64,000 bases of DNA, from assembly GCF_019967995.1 (NCBI RefSeq), contig NZ_CP065377.1, positions 496,001 to 560,000 on the forward strand, read 5' to 3'. The translations under genes and the position numbers were made by a program. The stretch is from Faecalibacterium prausnitzii (lineage in GTDB: Bacteria > Bacillota > Clostridia > Oscillospirales > Ruminococcaceae). Below are positions 1 through 9,921 of this stretch, piece after piece (within the stretch, counting starts at the first letter, position 1; each line of letters starts with the position of its first letter). A model generated the notes under the pieces. That model saw nothing but the letters and a program-made list of their open reading frames with translations. It made no database searches and was not told where the DNA came from.

Positions 1-1
1 C

Positions 2-367
2 GACCCGGACGGCCACGGCCCCTACGTCCAGTGCCGCGACGCGATGCCGGTGGATGAGTACACCCCCAGACTCGGCACCCTGACCATGGAGAACATCGTG
101 GCCACCGACGCCCAGTTCGCGGGCTGCTACTTCGACGGCCTGCCGGAGCAGCCCATCGAGCGCGTCTCGATGAAGAACGTGAGCATCACCTTTGACCCCA
201 ACGCCGAGGCCGGGCAGGCTGCCATGGCCGACAACCGCCCCCATGTCAAAAAGCTGGCCATCTACGCCGAAAACGTCAAGGAGATCGACCTGCACAATGT
301 CAAGATCGAGGGCTACGAGGGCGAGCGCCTGCACTTTGCCAACGTCGGTCATTTTGAGGAGGACTGA
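2..367 (+). CDS. Polygalacturonase-like GH28 glycoside hydrolase, C-terminal part
   Basis: The frame is open from base 2 to a TGA at 365-367, so this is the last 121 residues of a gene that begins outside the window. The visible part is a parallel beta-helix tail: repeated short turns such as LGTLTMENIVATDAQF, IERVSMKNVSITFD and VKEIDLHNVKIEGYEGE, with the xxNVxI spacing usual in GH28 pectinases. Catalytic Asp residues would lie upstream and cannot be checked. The next gene starts 3 bp later and is a GH105 hydrolase, which fits a pectin or rhamnogalacturonan utilisation operon: GH28 cuts the backbone and GH105 removes unsaturated end sugars. No signal peptide can be judged. GH28 is favoured, but another right-handed beta-helix enzyme is possible. 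Confidence 0.7.
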   Translation, partial: DPDGHGPYVQCRDAMPVDEYTPRLGTLTMENIVATDAQFAGCYFDGLPEQPIERVSMKNVSITFDPNAEAGQAAMADNRPHVKKLAIYAENVKEIDLHNVKIEGYEGERLHFANVGHFEED

Positions 368-370
368 ACC

Positions 371-1513
371 ATGACCCATGAAGAGATCCTGTCCATGCTG
401 GGCGACTACGTGGACTACCTGATCGCCAATTCCAGCGCCGAAGCCCCGATGTGGAACATCGAGAAAGTCCGCAGCGGCAAGCCCAACAAGTGGAACTACA
501 TCGACGGCTGCATGATCACGGCCTGCCTGAGTCTCTACCACACCACCGGCGACAAGAAGTATCTGGACTTCTCCAAGCAGTTCATCGACTATTTCGTCCA
601 GCCGGACGGCTCTATCCAGACCTATGACCCCAAAGAATACAACCTCGACAACGTGAACCAGGGCAAAAACCTGTTTGTTCTGTACGATCTTTACGGCGAG
701 GAAAAATACCGCAAGGCCATCGACCTCATCCGGAGCCAGCTGGAGACCCAGCCCCGCACCAAAGAGGGCAACTTCTGGCACAAGGACATCTACCCCTGGC
801 AGGTCTGGCTGGACGGCACCTACATGGCCCAGCCCTTCTACATGGAGTACGAGACCCGCTTCAACAAGATGCAGGGCTGCATCGACAGCTACAAGCAGTT
901 CATGAACATCCGCAGGCACATGCGCGACCCGAAGACGGGTCTGTACTACCACGGCTACGATGAGAGCCGCGCGATGTACTGGGCCGACCCGGAGACCGGC
1001 TGCAGCCCCAACTTCTGGCTGCGGGCCATGGGCTGGTTCATGGTGGCCATGGTGGATGTGCTGGAGCGGATGGACGAGCAGCTGTACAACGAGTACCGCG
1101 GCATCCAGGCCATGCTGAAGCAGACCATCGAGGACGTACACAAGTTCCAGGATGAGGAGACCGGCATGTTCTGGCAGGTCATGGACCACCCCGGCGTCGA
1201 GGGCAACTATCTGGAGACCAGCGGCACAGCCCTGTTCGCCTACGCGGTGCTCAAGGGCGTCCGTCTGGGCCTGCTGCCCAAGCGGATGGCTGCCTGGGCC
1301 GAGAAGGCCTTTTACGGCACCTGCGACAAGTACCTGTCCAGGAATCCGGACGGCAGCCTGCAGCTGGACGGCATCTGCCTGGTGGCCGGTCTCGGCGGCA
1401 AAGACCACCGCGACGGCTCCCTCGCTTACTACTTCAGTGAGCCTGTCGTCTGCAACGATGCCAAGGGCGTCGGCCCGCTCGTGCTGGCCTACACCGAAAT
1501 GATCGCCCGCTGA
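371..1513 (+). CDS. GH105 unsaturated rhamnogalacturonyl/glucuronyl hydrolase (YteR-like)
   Basis: This 380-aa protein has the length and layout of the YteR/YesR family (alpha/alpha six-barrel, GH105), which removes the 4,5-unsaturated uronic acid left by pectate or rhamnogalacturonan lyases. Recognisable blocks are PMWNIEKVRSGKPNKWNYIDG near the N-terminus, WLDGTYMAQPFYMEYE near residue 150 (aspartate of the DG.YM motif is the expected catalytic acid), SPNFWLRAMGWFMVAMVDVL near 215, and LETSGTALFAYAV near 280. There is no signal peptide, so it should act in the cytoplasm on imported oligosaccharides. The start ATG lies 3 bp after the GH28 stop and is preceded by a GAGGA site inside that gene's end, indicating translational coupling. 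A hairpin follows its stop. Confidence 0.88.
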   Translation: MTHEEILSMLGDYVDYLIANSSAEAPMWNIEKVRSGKPNKWNYIDGCMITACLSLYHTTGDKKYLDFSKQFIDYFVQPDGSIQTYDPKEYNLDNVNQGKNLFVLYDLYGEEKYRKAIDLIRSQLETQPRTKEGNFWHKDIYPWQVWLDGTYMAQPFYMEYETRFNKMQGCIDSYKQFMNIRRHMRDPKTGLYYHGYDESRAMYWADPETGCSPNFWLRAMGWFMVAMVDVLERMDEQLYNEYRGIQAMLKQTIEDVHKFQDEETGMFWQVMDHPGVEGNYLETSGTALFAYAVLKGVRLGLLPKRMAAWAEKAFYGTCDKYLSRNPDGSLQLDGICLVAGLGGKDHRDGSLAYYFSEPVVCNDAKGVGPLVLAYTEMIAR

Positions 1514-1538
1514 GCACACGAACCAAATAGAAACTGCA

Positions 1539-1577
1539 TTGGGGCCGGGAGCTTTTCCCGGCCCCAACGTGTTTTCC
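1539..1577 (+). terminator. Intrinsic terminator after the GH28/GH105 genes
   Basis: A perfect GC-rich hairpin (GGGGCCGGGA, loop GCTTT, TCCCGGCCCC) lies 27 bp after the GH105 stop and is followed by a weak T-rich stretch (AACGTGTTTTCC). The stem is strong but the U-tract is short, so termination may be partial. Confidence 0.65.
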
Positions 1578-1583
1578 GGGCGC

Positions 1584-1616
1584 AAAAAAGAGGAACTGCA
1601 CGGAGCAGTTCCTCTG
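1584..1616 (-). terminator. Intrinsic terminator of the ilv operon
   Basis: Read on the minus strand, the hairpin AGGAACTGC-TCCGT-GCAGTTCCT is followed directly by CTTTTTTGCG. It lies 12 bp beyond the ilvD stop and closes the ilvB-ilvN-ilvC-ilvD transcription unit. Confidence 0.85.
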
Positions 1617-1628
1617 AAAAAAGGCTGT

Positions 1629-3287
1629 TTACTTGAGCACCGCACCGAGGTTTGCACTCGTGACCATGCGGGCATAGCGGCTGAGCCAGCCGGTATTGAT
1701 GTTGGGTTCGGGTGCGACATACCGGGCCTTGCGCTCGGCCAGAACGTCGTCGGAGACCTCCAGCGTGATGCTGGCATTGGGGATATCAATGTGGATGGTG
1801 TCGCCCTCCTCGATGAGGCCGATGGGGCCGCCGGAAGCAGCTTCGGGGCTGACATGGCCGATGGCGGCACCGCGGGAAGCGCCGGAGAAGCGGCCGTCGG
1901 TGATGAGGGCGACGGTCTTGTCCAGCTTCATGCCGGCCAGTGCAGAGGTCGGGTTCAGCATCTCACGCATACCGGGGCCGCCCTTGGGGCCTTCGTAGCG
2001 GATGACCACCACATCGCCGGGTACAATCTGGCCTGCGTAGATGGCCGCAATGGCGGTCTCCTCGCTGTTGAAGACGCGGGCCGGGCCGGAGTGCTCCTGC
2101 ATCTCCGGGGCGACGGCGCTGCGCTTGACCACGCAGCCGTCCGGTGCGATGTTGCCCCACAGGATCTGCAGACCGCCGGTGGGGGAGTAGGGGTTCTCGA
2201 TGGGGCGGATGGCCTTATCGTTCAGGATGCGGGCACCCTGGATGTTCTCGCCCAGCGTTTTGCCGGTGACGGTGGGGACATCCAGATCCAGCAGGCCCTT
2301 CTTGGCCAGCTCGGCCTGCACGGCGGGGATGCCGCCTGCAGCGTAGAGGTCGGGCATGTGGGTCGGGCCGGCGGGGGCCAGATGGCAGAGGTTCGGGGTC
2401 TTGGCGCTGATCTCGTTGAAGAGCTTCAGGTCGATGGGGACCCCGGCCTCGTAGGCGATGGCCAGCAGGTGCAGCACGGTGTTGGTGGAGCAGCCCAGCG
2501 CCATATCACAGGTGAGCGCATTGCGGATGGAGCGCTCGTTGATGATCTGGCGGGCGGTGATGCCCTTATTGACCATCTCCATGATGGCCATACCGGCGTG
2601 TTTTGCCAATTGCAGACGCTTCGAGTAGACCGCCGGGATGGTGCCGTTGCCGGGCAGAGCAATGCCGATGGCCTCGCACAGGCAGTTCATGCTGTTGGCG
2701 GTGTACATGCCGGAGCAGCTTCCGCAGCTGGGGCAGCAGTTGCAGGTGCAGTCTTCCAGCTGCGCGTCGGTGATCATACCGGCCTTGTAAGCGCCCACGG
2801 CCTCGAACATCTTGGAGAGGCTGACCTCTTCGCCGCCGTAGGTACCGGCCAGCATCGGGCCGCCGGAGCAGACCACGGCGGGCACATCCATGCGGACGGC
2901 AGCCATGACCATGCCGGGCACGATCTTGTCGCAGTTGGGCACGAGGACCAGGCCGTCCAGCTGGTGGGCCATGAGCATGGTCTCGACGCTGTCGCAGATG
3001 AGCTCGCGGGAGGCGAGGGAATACTTCATGCCCACATGGCCCATGGCGATGCCGTCGCAGACGCCGATGGCCGGGATGAGGATGGGTGTGCCGCCTGCCA
3101 TCTCGACACCGGCCTTGACTGCATCGGCGATCTTATCCAGATTCATGTGGCCGGGCACGATCTCGCTGTAGGCGCTGACCACACCGATGAGGGGGCGCTC
3201 CAGCTCTTCGGGGGTGTAGCCCAGGGCGTAAAACAGGCTGCGGTTCGGGGCGCGCTCCGAGCCTTTGGTCACGTTGTCACTTCTCAT
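1629..3287 (-). CDS. ilvD: Dihydroxy-acid dehydratase
   Basis: IlvD dehydrates 2,3-dihydroxy-isovalerate and 2,3-dihydroxy-3-methylvalerate to the keto acids that precede valine/leucine and isoleucine. It is a cytoplasmic, iron-sulfur and magnesium-dependent enzyme. The 552-aa length is normal. Visible family marks are [31 protein letters not shown] with its cysteine cluster, [13 protein letters not shown] and [21 protein letters not shown] is near the C-terminus. The start chosen is MRSDNVTKG at 3287, preceded by an AGAGAGGA site; the frame is open further upstream but only through a dispersed repeat. It is the last gene of the minus-strand ilv group and ends just before a terminator. Confidence 0.96.
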   Translation of the reverse strand: MRSDNVTKGSERAPNRSLFYALGYTPEELERPLIGVVSAYSEIVPGHMNLDKIADAVKAGVEMAGGTPILIPAIGVCDGIAMGHVGMKYSLASRELICDSVETMLMAHQLDGLVLVPNCDKIVPGMVMAAVRMDVPAVVCSGGPMLAGTYGGEEVSLSKMFEAVGAYKAGMITDAQLEDCTCNCCPSCGSCSGMYTANSMNCLCEAIGIALPGNGTIPAVYSKRLQLAKHAGMAIMEMVNKGITARQIINERSIRNALTCDMALGCSTNTVLHLLAIAYEAGVPIDLKLFNEISAKTPNLCHLAPAGPTHMPDLYAAGGIPAVQAELAKKGLLDLDVPTVTGKTLGENIQGARILNDKAIRPIENPYSPTGGLQILWGNIAPDGCVVKRSAVAPEMQEHSGPARVFNSEETAIAAIYAGQIVPGDVVVIRYEGPKGGPGMREMLNPTSALAGMKLDKTVALITDGRFSGASRGAAIGHVSPEAASGGPIGLIEEGDTIHIDIPNASITLEVSDDVLAERKARYVAPEPNINTGWLSRYARMVTSANLGAVLK

Positions 3288-3310
3288 GTTATCCTCTCTC
3301 TTTTCTGAAA

Positions 3311-3568
3311 CCCTCTCAGTCAACGCCTGACGGCGTTGCCAGCTCCCCCGAAGGGGGAGCCATTGGCACGCCGGGCAAGCCAAGGGTGTTTATCACAAAA
3401 TGCCGGGCCCCGCTCTCCTTATCAACAACAGCAGACTTGATGCTGCTGGGTGAGAGAACAGCGCCCGGCGCTTTATAGGAAAATGAAATTCAAATCGTTC
3501 AGCAGGAACTTTGCCGATACGCCAGCGACTCGCCCTTCGGGAGAGCTGGCGCGAAGCGCCTGAGAGGG
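3311..3568. repeat. Dispersed inverted-repeat element (MITE-like), ilvD/ilvC spacer
   Basis: The left end reads CCCTCTCAGTC... then CAGCTCCCCCGAAGGGGGAG. The right end is its inverted counterpart, CGCGAAGCGCCTGAGAGGG, with a CGCCCTTCGGGAGAGCTGGCG hairpin. The 258-bp unit ends 1 bp before the ilvC stop codon. The same ends recur in four other ilv/leu spacers, but the interior of this copy is unrelated to the copies at 11.0 and 13.1 kb. Confidence 0.75.
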
Positions 3569-3569
3569 T

Positions 3570-4625
<1,056 letters not shown>

Positions 4626-4657
4626 TTATATTCGGTTGATTTGAAAACTGGGTGAAA

Positions 4658-4781
4658 CCCTCTCAGTCTCGCGTTGCTCGCCAGCTCTCCCAAAGGGAGA
4701 GCTTTTGTGCGAATGTTTCCGTCCCTGCAAAAACCTCGCCCTTCGGGAGAGGTGGCAGCGCGTAAGCGCTGACGGAGAGGG
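4658..4781. repeat. Short copy of the dispersed inverted-repeat element, ilvC/ilvN spacer
   Basis: This 124-bp copy starts CCCTCTCAGTCTCGCGTTGC, has the CTCTCCCAAAGGGAGAG hairpin, and ends GCGTAAGCGCTGACGGAGAGGG. It keeps both ends of the family but almost none of the interior. Confidence 0.7.
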
Positions 4782-4792
4782 TCAAAAACGTG

Positions 4793-5353
4793 TTAGTGGC
4801 ACGTCGTTCCCGGCAGGGGCAGCTGCACGTCGCGCACTTCCTGCGAGGGTTTCTGTATGTGCTGGTGCATCCCGCCGCGTTCCAGCGCGGTGACGCCGGT
4901 ACGGCACAGTTCGAGGATGGTGTAATCCGCGAACATCTTCAGGAAGGCATCGATCTTTTCGGGCTTGCCGATCAGTTCAAAGACCATGCTGTCCGGGGAC
5001 AGGTCGATGATCTTGGCCTTGTAGATGCTGCCCACCTCCCGCAGCTCCGCGCGGTTGTGGACATCGGCGGCGACCTTGAGCAGCAGCAGCTCCCGCTCCA
5101 GCGCGTTCTCGTGGTCGAGCACGAAGACCTGGCGGGTGACTTCCAGCCGCTCGGTCTGGAGAATGAGCTGGTTCAGCTCCTTTTCGGTGCCGGACACCGC
5201 GACCGTGATGCGGCTGACGGTGGGATCGTTGGTGGCGGAAACGGTCAGGCTGTCGATGTTGAAGCCGCGGCGGCAGAACAGGTTGGACACACGGGCCAGA
5301 ACGCCGCTCTGGTTGTCCACCAGCAGACTGATGACTCTGCGTTTGGATTCCAT
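4793..5353 (-). CDS. ilvN: Acetolactate synthase small (regulatory) subunit
   Basis: This is the regulatory partner of IlvB, which gives valine feedback inhibition and raises catalytic activity. The N-terminal ACT domain (about residues 5-77) shows RVISLLVDNQSGVLARVSNLF and RGFNIDSLTVSATNDP, the ligand-binding turn of the IlvH/IlvN family. A C-terminal small-subunit domain follows (LLLLKVAADVHNRAEL ... FELIGKPEKIDAFLKMF). The length of 186 aa is slightly longer than the common 160-175 because of a polar tail. It starts 13 bp after ilvB, with a GGAGG site, so the two subunits are co-translated. Either ilvN or ilvH would be an acceptable name. Confidence 0.93.
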   Translation of the reverse strand: MESKRRVISLLVDNQSGVLARVSNLFCRRGFNIDSLTVSATNDPTVSRITVAVSGTEKELNQLILQTERLEVTRQVFVLDHENALERELLLLKVAADVHNRAELREVGSIYKAKIIDLSPDSMVFELIGKPEKIDAFLKMFADYTILELCRTGVTALERGGMHQHIQKPSQEVRDVQLPLPGTTCH

Positions 5354-5366
5354 GGTGCGTTCCTCC

Positions 5367-7031
5367 TTACTTCATGATGATATCGTTGATGTCGCCGCCG
5401 CCGGGGATCATGGGCAGGACCTTTTCGTCCTTGTCGATGATGCACTCGATCCAGGTGGGGCCTTTGCGCTTCATCGCTTCGGCAAAGGCAGACTGGAACT
5501 CGGTGAGATTCTGGCAGCGGTATCCCTTCAGGCCAAAGCCCTCGGCCAGCTTGACGAAGTCGGTGTGGCGGTGGGGGTCGGTCTGGGAGTAGCGCTTGCC
5601 GTAGAACGCGCTCTGCCACTGGCGGACCATGCCCAGCACCTGGTTGTTGAAGATGACCGTGATGATGGGCAGCTCGTAGCTGACCGCCGTGCAGGCCTCG
5701 TTGAGGTTCATGTGGAAGGAGCCGTCGCCCGTGAACATGACCACCCGCTGGTCGCGGCCCAGCGCCATCTGTGCGCCGATGGCGGCACCGTAGCCGAAGC
5801 CCATGGTGCCCAGACCGCCGCTGGTGATGAAGCCGCGGCTCTTGGTGTGGCGGATGTACTGCGCCGCCCACATCTGGTGCTGGCCCACGTCGGTGACGTA
5901 GACGGCCTCCGGGCCGCACTGGCTGCACACCTCGCCGATGACCTGATGGGGCATCAGGCGGGACGCGTCGGACACGGGATGATAATCCTGCGCCTGCCAC
6001 TCGCGGATCATGGCCATCCACTCCGGGTGCTTTGCCTCCTGGATGAGGGGGAGCATCCCGCCCAGAACGTAGGCGGCATCGCCGGAGATGGCCAGATCCA
6101 CATCCACGTTCTTGCCCAGCTCGCTGGGGTCGATGTCGATCTGGATGATGGTGGCATTTTTCGCAAAGGTCTTGGGGTTCAGGGCCACACGGTCCGAGAA
6201 GCGGGTGCCCAGCGCGATGAGGACATCGCAGTCGGCCACGGCCCGGTTGGAGGTGTAGCAGCCGTGCATTCCCACCATGCCGATGTTCATCGGGTCGCCG
6301 TAGGGCACGACGCCTGCCGCCATCAGGGTGTAGGTGGCGGGGATCTCTGCTTTGTGGATGAGGTCCCGCAGGGGCTGGCAGGAGGCTGCGCTCCGCACAC
6401 CGCCGCCAAAGTAGACCAGAGGCCGCTTGGCCGCATTGATGAGGTCGGCGGCCCACTTGACCTGTTCTTCGTTGTACGTGGTCACGGTGCGGATCTTTTC
6501 CGGCTGCTTGGGGGTGAACTCGCAGACCGCAGCGGTCACATCCTTGGGGATGTCCACGAGGACGGGGCCTTTGCGGCCGCTCTGCGCAATGCGGAACGCG
6601 GCCCGCATGGTGTCGGCCAGGTCTTCGACCCTGCGCACCGTGAAATTGTGCTTAGTGATGGGCATCGTGATGCCCTCGATGTAGGCTTCCTGAAAGCTGT
6701 CCTTGCCAAGGCCCGCCGTGGTGACGTTGCCGGTGAAGGCGACCATGGGCACCGAGTCCATGTAGGCCGTGGCAATGCCGGTGACGAGGTTGGTGGCACC
6801 CGGCCCGCTGGTGGCCAGCACCACGCCGGTACGGCCGGTGGCGCGGGCATAACCGTCTGCCGCATGGGAGGCGCCCTGCTCGTGGGCGGTCAGCACATGG
6901 GTGATGTGGTCGGCGTTCTTGTACAGCTCATCGTAAAGGTTCAGCACTGCGCCGCCGGGGTAACCGAAGATGGTATCCACCCCCTGCTCGCAGAGCACCT
7001 CAACAAAAATCTGCGAACCATTCAACTGCAT
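5367..7031 (-). CDS. ilvB: Acetolactate synthase large (catalytic) subunit
   Basis: This thiamine-diphosphate enzyme condenses pyruvate with pyruvate or 2-oxobutyrate, the first common step of valine, leucine and isoleucine synthesis. The 554 residues contain the three usual domains. The catalytic glutamate is at position 51 in TAHEQGASHAADGYAR. The FAD-binding middle domain includes GMHGCYTSNRAV, and the C-terminal ThDP motif runs from GDGSFHMNLNE to FNN. The start MQLNGSQIF has a GGAGA site and lies about 100 bp after a near-consensus promoter at 7137-7164. It heads the ilvB-N-C-D group. Confidence 0.96.
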   Translation of the reverse strand: MQLNGSQIFVEVLCEQGVDTIFGYPGGAVLNLYDELYKNADHITHVLTAHEQGASHAADGYARATGRTGVVLATSGPGATNLVTGIATAYMDSVPMVAFTGNVTTAGLGKDSFQEAYIEGITMPITKHNFTVRRVEDLADTMRAAFRIAQSGRKGPVLVDIPKDVTAAVCEFTPKQPEKIRTVTTYNEEQVKWAADLINAAKRPLVYFGGGVRSAASCQPLRDLIHKAEIPATYTLMAAGVVPYGDPMNIGMVGMHGCYTSNRAVADCDVLIALGTRFSDRVALNPKTFAKNATIIQIDIDPSELGKNVDVDLAISGDAAYVLGGMLPLIQEAKHPEWMAMIREWQAQDYHPVSDASRLMPHQVIGEVCSQCGPEAVYVTDVGQHQMWAAQYIRHTKSRGFITSGGLGTMGFGYGAAIGAQMALGRDQRVVMFTGDGSFHMNLNEACTAVSYELPIITVIFNNQVLGMVRQWQSAFYGKRYSQTDPHRHTDFVKLAEGFGLKGYRCQNLTEFQSAFAEAMKRKGPTWIECIIDKDEKVLPMIPGGGDINDIIMK

Positions 7032-7136
7032 GTCTTGTCTCTCCTGTTTCCTGTCTCTTTTCCAACTCTACACTTTCAAAATTCCCTCAGATACGTCAAA
7101 TTTCGCATCCTGCATCCTCGATGGAACGTTGGGTCA

Positions 7137-7164
7137 ATTATACTATAAATCGGTCAGATGTCAA
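7137..7164 (-). promoter_or_regulatory. Sigma-A promoter of ilvB
   Basis: On the minus strand the -35 is TTGACA (7159-7164), the spacer is 16 bp and the -10 is TATAAT (7137-7142): both hexamers are consensus. The transcript would have a leader of about 100 nt with no recognisable T-box or terminator. Confidence 0.88.
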
Positions 7165-7217
7165 ACAATGATTTGTAAAGTGAATCACCCGAAAGATGAA
7201 GATAATTAAACACAGGG

Positions 7218-7246
7218 TTGCACTGAGCCTGCAGCAGCGGTATAAT
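7218..7246 (+). promoter_or_regulatory. Sigma-A promoter of the DUF815 ATPase gene
   Basis: TTGCAC (7218-7223), a 17-bp spacer and TATAAT (7241-7246) lie 37 bp before the ATPase start. It diverges from the ilvB promoter. Confidence 0.8.
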
Positions 7247-7282
7247 TTTGGTACATTCGTTAAATATAAGAGGGAAAAGGCT

Positions 7283-8500
7283 ATGAAACTTCGTGAATGG
7301 AACGCCCGGCTGCACGGGCTTGTGATCTTCCGCGCCCTGCTGGAAGACCCGGTGGTGGCCAAATTATTGGACCTGACCGACCGGATGGAAGCGGGAACCC
7401 GCAGCATGGGCCCGGTGTGCGACGCCGTGGCGGCCTTTGAGGCGGCGTTGTTCGAGCAGACCACCAATCTGGGCGAGTATCTTGCCAATGCGGTGCTGGA
7501 GACCGAGACGGTCTGTGTGCGGCAGGCTGCGGCGGGCGGCATCGCGCCGGTGATGCAAAAGGCACTGGACAGTGAACTGCGCTTTTTGCAGGAGCTTTGC
7601 CGCCTGACGCTGGATGAGCTGTTCCAGACGGCTTATTCCGAACAGGCCCAGCGGCCGGAACTGGCCTTCCTGCCCCGGTGGGAGACGAAGGACATCGACC
7701 TGGCAGCGGCTTACGCCCAGCGGATGCAGGAGGCCGGGAAAAAGGGTTACGGCATGTTTGCCAAACACCATGTCTTCACGGTGGAGAACGGGCGTCTGGT
7801 GCCGGTCAAGTACCCGGACCCCCAGCGCCTGTCCGAACTGCCCGGTTACGAGGGCGAGCGGGAAAAGGTCATCGCCAACACCAAAGCCCTGCTGGCCGGG
7901 ATGCCGGCCAACAACGTCCTGCTGTACGGTGACGCGGGCACCGGCAAATCGAGCGCGGTCAAGGCCATCGCCAATGAGTTCGCGCCCGACGGCCTGCGTC
8001 TGGTGGAAGTCAAGAAGAACCAGCTCTATCAGATCCCCGACCTGATGGACAAGCTGGCGGCGAACCCGCTCAAGTTCATCTTCTTCATCGACGACCTGAG
8101 CTTCACCGCCAACGACGACAACTTCGCAGCCCTCAAGGCCATCCTCGAAGGCAGCGTGGGCGGCCGGGCCAGAAACATTGCAGTCTATGCGACCTCCAAC
8201 CGCCGCCACCTCATCAAGGAGACTATGACCGACCGCACCGGTGATGACATCCACGAGGCCGACACCCGGCAGGAGCTGATGAGCCTGTCGGCCCGCTTCG
8301 GCCTCACCGTGACCTTCCAGCGGCCCGAAAAGGCCCGCTTCGAGGCCATCCTCACCGAGCTGGCCAGACAGCACGACATCCGGATGCCGATGGACCAGCT
8401 CCTCGTCAAGGCCGAGGCGTTCGCCATCCGCGCCGGTGGCCGCAGCCCCCGCGTGGCCAAACAGTTCATCGAGCAGTGCGAGAGCGGCGTACAGAAGTAA
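7283..8500 (+). CDS. DUF815-family AAA+ ATPase
   Basis: The 405-aa protein has an N-terminal helical region followed by an AAA+ core. The Walker A motif is LLYGDAGTGKSSAVKAI and the Walker B is FIFFIDDLSF. An asparagine/arginine sensor stretch, VYATSNRRHLIKETM, precedes the conserved DDIHEADTRQELMSLSARFGL block that is typical of DUF815 (YifB/Orc1-like small ATPases). Its cellular role is not established; it is widespread in Clostridia. The start is the ATG at 7283, after AGAGGGAAAAGG; the open frame begins further upstream but over the promoter. It is transcribed alone and ends at a bidirectional terminator shared with ilvA. Confidence 0.85.
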   Translation: MKLREWNARLHGLVIFRALLEDPVVAKLLDLTDRMEAGTRSMGPVCDAVAAFEAALFEQTTNLGEYLANAVLETETVCVRQAAAGGIAPVMQKALDSELRFLQELCRLTLDELFQTAYSEQAQRPELAFLPRWETKDIDLAAAYAQRMQEAGKKGYGMFAKHHVFTVENGRLVPVKYPDPQRLSELPGYEGEREKVIANTKALLAGMPANNVLLYGDAGTGKSSAVKAIANEFAPDGLRLVEVKKNQLYQIPDLMDKLAANPLKFIFFIDDLSFTANDDNFAALKAILEGSVGGRARNIAVYATSNRRHLIKETMTDRTGDDIHEADTRQELMSLSARFGLTVTFQRPEKARFEAILTELARQHDIRMPMDQLLVKAEAFAIRAGGRSPRVAKQFIEQCESGVQK

Positions 8501-8507
8501 GAACAAG

Positions 8508-8545
8508 CAAGAAAGGCAGTGCCCATGCGGGCACTGCCTTTCTTG
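8508..8545. terminator. Bidirectional terminator between the DUF815 gene and ilvA
   Basis: CAAGAAAGGCAGTGCCC-ATGC-GGGCACTGCCTTTCTTG is a near-perfect long hairpin with T-rich and A-rich edges, placed between two convergent genes. Confidence 0.88.
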
Positions 8546-8553
8546 CAATAAAA

Positions 8554-9759
8554 TCAAACGCGCTCGGCGACGAGCTGGAAACCGGCCTTGGTCAGCTCCG
8601 TGCGGATCTGCTCGATCTGCGCATGGTCGCGGGTCTCCAATGCCAGTTTGAGGAAGCAGCTGGAGATGGGCATGTTGGGGTCGGAGCCATCGTGCAGGAC
8701 GGAGACGACGTTGCTGCCGCAGCGGGAGACGATCTCGGCCACCTTCTTGAGCTGGCCGGGCTTGTCCTCCAGTGCGATGGTCAGGTTGGCTTTGCGGCCG
8801 CTCATGACCAGACCGCGGGTGATGACGCGGTTGAGGATGTTCACGTCGATGTTGCCGCCGGAGATGACGCAGACGACCTTTTTGCCCTCGATGGGCAGCT
8901 TGTGGAAGAGGGCGGCCGCCACGGGCACTGCACCGGCCCCCTCAGCGACGAGCTTCTGGTTCTCCATCAGGGAGAGGATGGCGGCTGCGGTCTCGTCCTC
9001 GGTCACGGTCACGATATCGTCCACATACTCCTCGCAGAGCTGGTAAGTCAGCTCACCGGGGGTCTTGACCTGGATGCCGTCCGCGAAGGTGGAGGCAGCG
9101 GAGAGGGTCTGGTATTTGTGCTCGTGGAGGGAGCGGTACATGCTGGGGGCACCCTCGGCCTGAACGCCGTAGACCTTGACGTCCGGCTTGAGGCTCTTGA
9201 TGGCAAAGGCCACGCCGGAGATGAGGCCGCCGCCGCCCACAGGCACGATGACCGCATCCACATCGGGCAGCTGGTCCAAGATCTCCAGACCGATGGTGCC
9301 CTGACCCGCGATGACCTGTTCGTCGTCGTAGGGGTGAATGAAGGTCATGCCGGTCTCGGCCTGCAGCTCGACGGCCTTGTCGTGGGCGTCGTCGTAGGTG
9401 CCGGGCACAAGGCAGACCTCCGCGCCCAGGCTCTTGGTGTTCTCCACCTTCATGATGGGCGCACCGTCCGGCATACAGACGATGCTTTTGATGCCCCGGC
9501 GGGTCGCGGCCAGCGCCACGCCCTGGGCGTGGTTGCCTGCCGAGCAGGCGATGACGCCCTTTTCGCTCTCCTCTTTGGAAAGCTGGCTGATCTTATAATA
9601 GGCACCGCGCACCTTGAAGCTGCCGGTGGCCTGCAGGTTCTCGGTCTTCAGGTAGAGCTGGCAGTCCTTGGAGAGCTTGGGGGCCTCGATGAGGTCGGTC
9701 TTGCGGGCAACATCCTTGAGCACAAAAGCGGCATGGTAAACTTTATCCAGAGTCAACAT
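8554..9759 (-). CDS. ilvA: Threonine ammonia-lyase (threonine dehydratase) with ACT domain
   Basis: It deaminates threonine to 2-oxobutyrate, the entry to isoleucine synthesis. The PLP-binding lysine is K49 in ATGSFKVRGAYYKI. The serine/threonine loop SAGNHAQGVALAATR and the glycine-rich phosphate loop VPVGGGGLISG are present. A single C-terminal ACT-like domain (from about residue 325, LTIALEDKPGQLKKVAEIVSR) makes it the 400-aa TdcB-plus-ACT form common in Firmicutes. It has its own promoter at 9801-9829 and is separated from leuB by that gene's terminator. Position beside ilv and leu genes supports the biosynthetic role over a purely catabolic one. Confidence 0.93.
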   Translation of the reverse strand: MLTLDKVYHAAFVLKDVARKTDLIEAPKLSKDCQLYLKTENLQATGSFKVRGAYYKISQLSKEESEKGVIACSAGNHAQGVALAATRRGIKSIVCMPDGAPIMKVENTKSLGAEVCLVPGTYDDAHDKAVELQAETGMTFIHPYDDEQVIAGQGTIGLEILDQLPDVDAVIVPVGGGGLISGVAFAIKSLKPDVKVYGVQAEGAPSMYRSLHEHKYQTLSAASTFADGIQVKTPGELTYQLCEEYVDDIVTVTEDETAAAILSLMENQKLVAEGAGAVPVAAALFHKLPIEGKKVVCVISGGNIDVNILNRVITRGLVMSGRKANLTIALEDKPGQLKKVAEIVSRCGSNVVSVLHDGSDPNMPISSCFLKLALETRDHAQIEQIRTELTKAGFQLVAERV

Positions 9760-9800
9760 CGTTCGTTCCTATCCTTTGTTCCATAAATGTGATGCAATCA

Positions 9801-9829
9801 AGTATAGGATACCAAAAGTCTTTTGTCAA
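9801..9829 (-). promoter_or_regulatory. Sigma-A promoter of ilvA
   Basis: Minus strand TTGACA (9824-9829), a 17-bp spacer and TATACT (9801-9806). The gene starts about 40 bp downstream. Confidence 0.85.
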
Positions 9830-9882
9830 ATGAAAGGATTTCACGATTTGACCGGCTGGGGTGACGAAGCGCCAGGAACCGC

Positions 9883-9914
9883 AAAAAAGCGACGCCGTGC
9901 GGCGTCGCTTTTTG
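9883..9914 (-). terminator. Intrinsic terminator of the leu operon
   Basis: The hairpin AAAGCGACGCC-GTGC-GGCGTCGCTTTTT lies 8 bp after the leuB stop on the minus strand. It is symmetrical and may act in both directions. Confidence 0.85.
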
Positions 9915-9921
9915 CAGAGGT

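Noticed and set aside
1539..3308. A 589-codon open frame on the plus strand opposite ilvD, and similar long frames opposite ilvC, leuC, leuA, ftsH and metH.
   Set aside because: They are antisense shadows of GC-rich genes: repetitive Gly/Ala/Asp/Val/His composition, no ribosome sites, no family resemblance.
7032..7136. A T-box or attenuator in the ilvB leader.
   Set aside because: No T-box core, terminator hairpin or leader ORF with branched-chain codons was found in the 100-nt leader.
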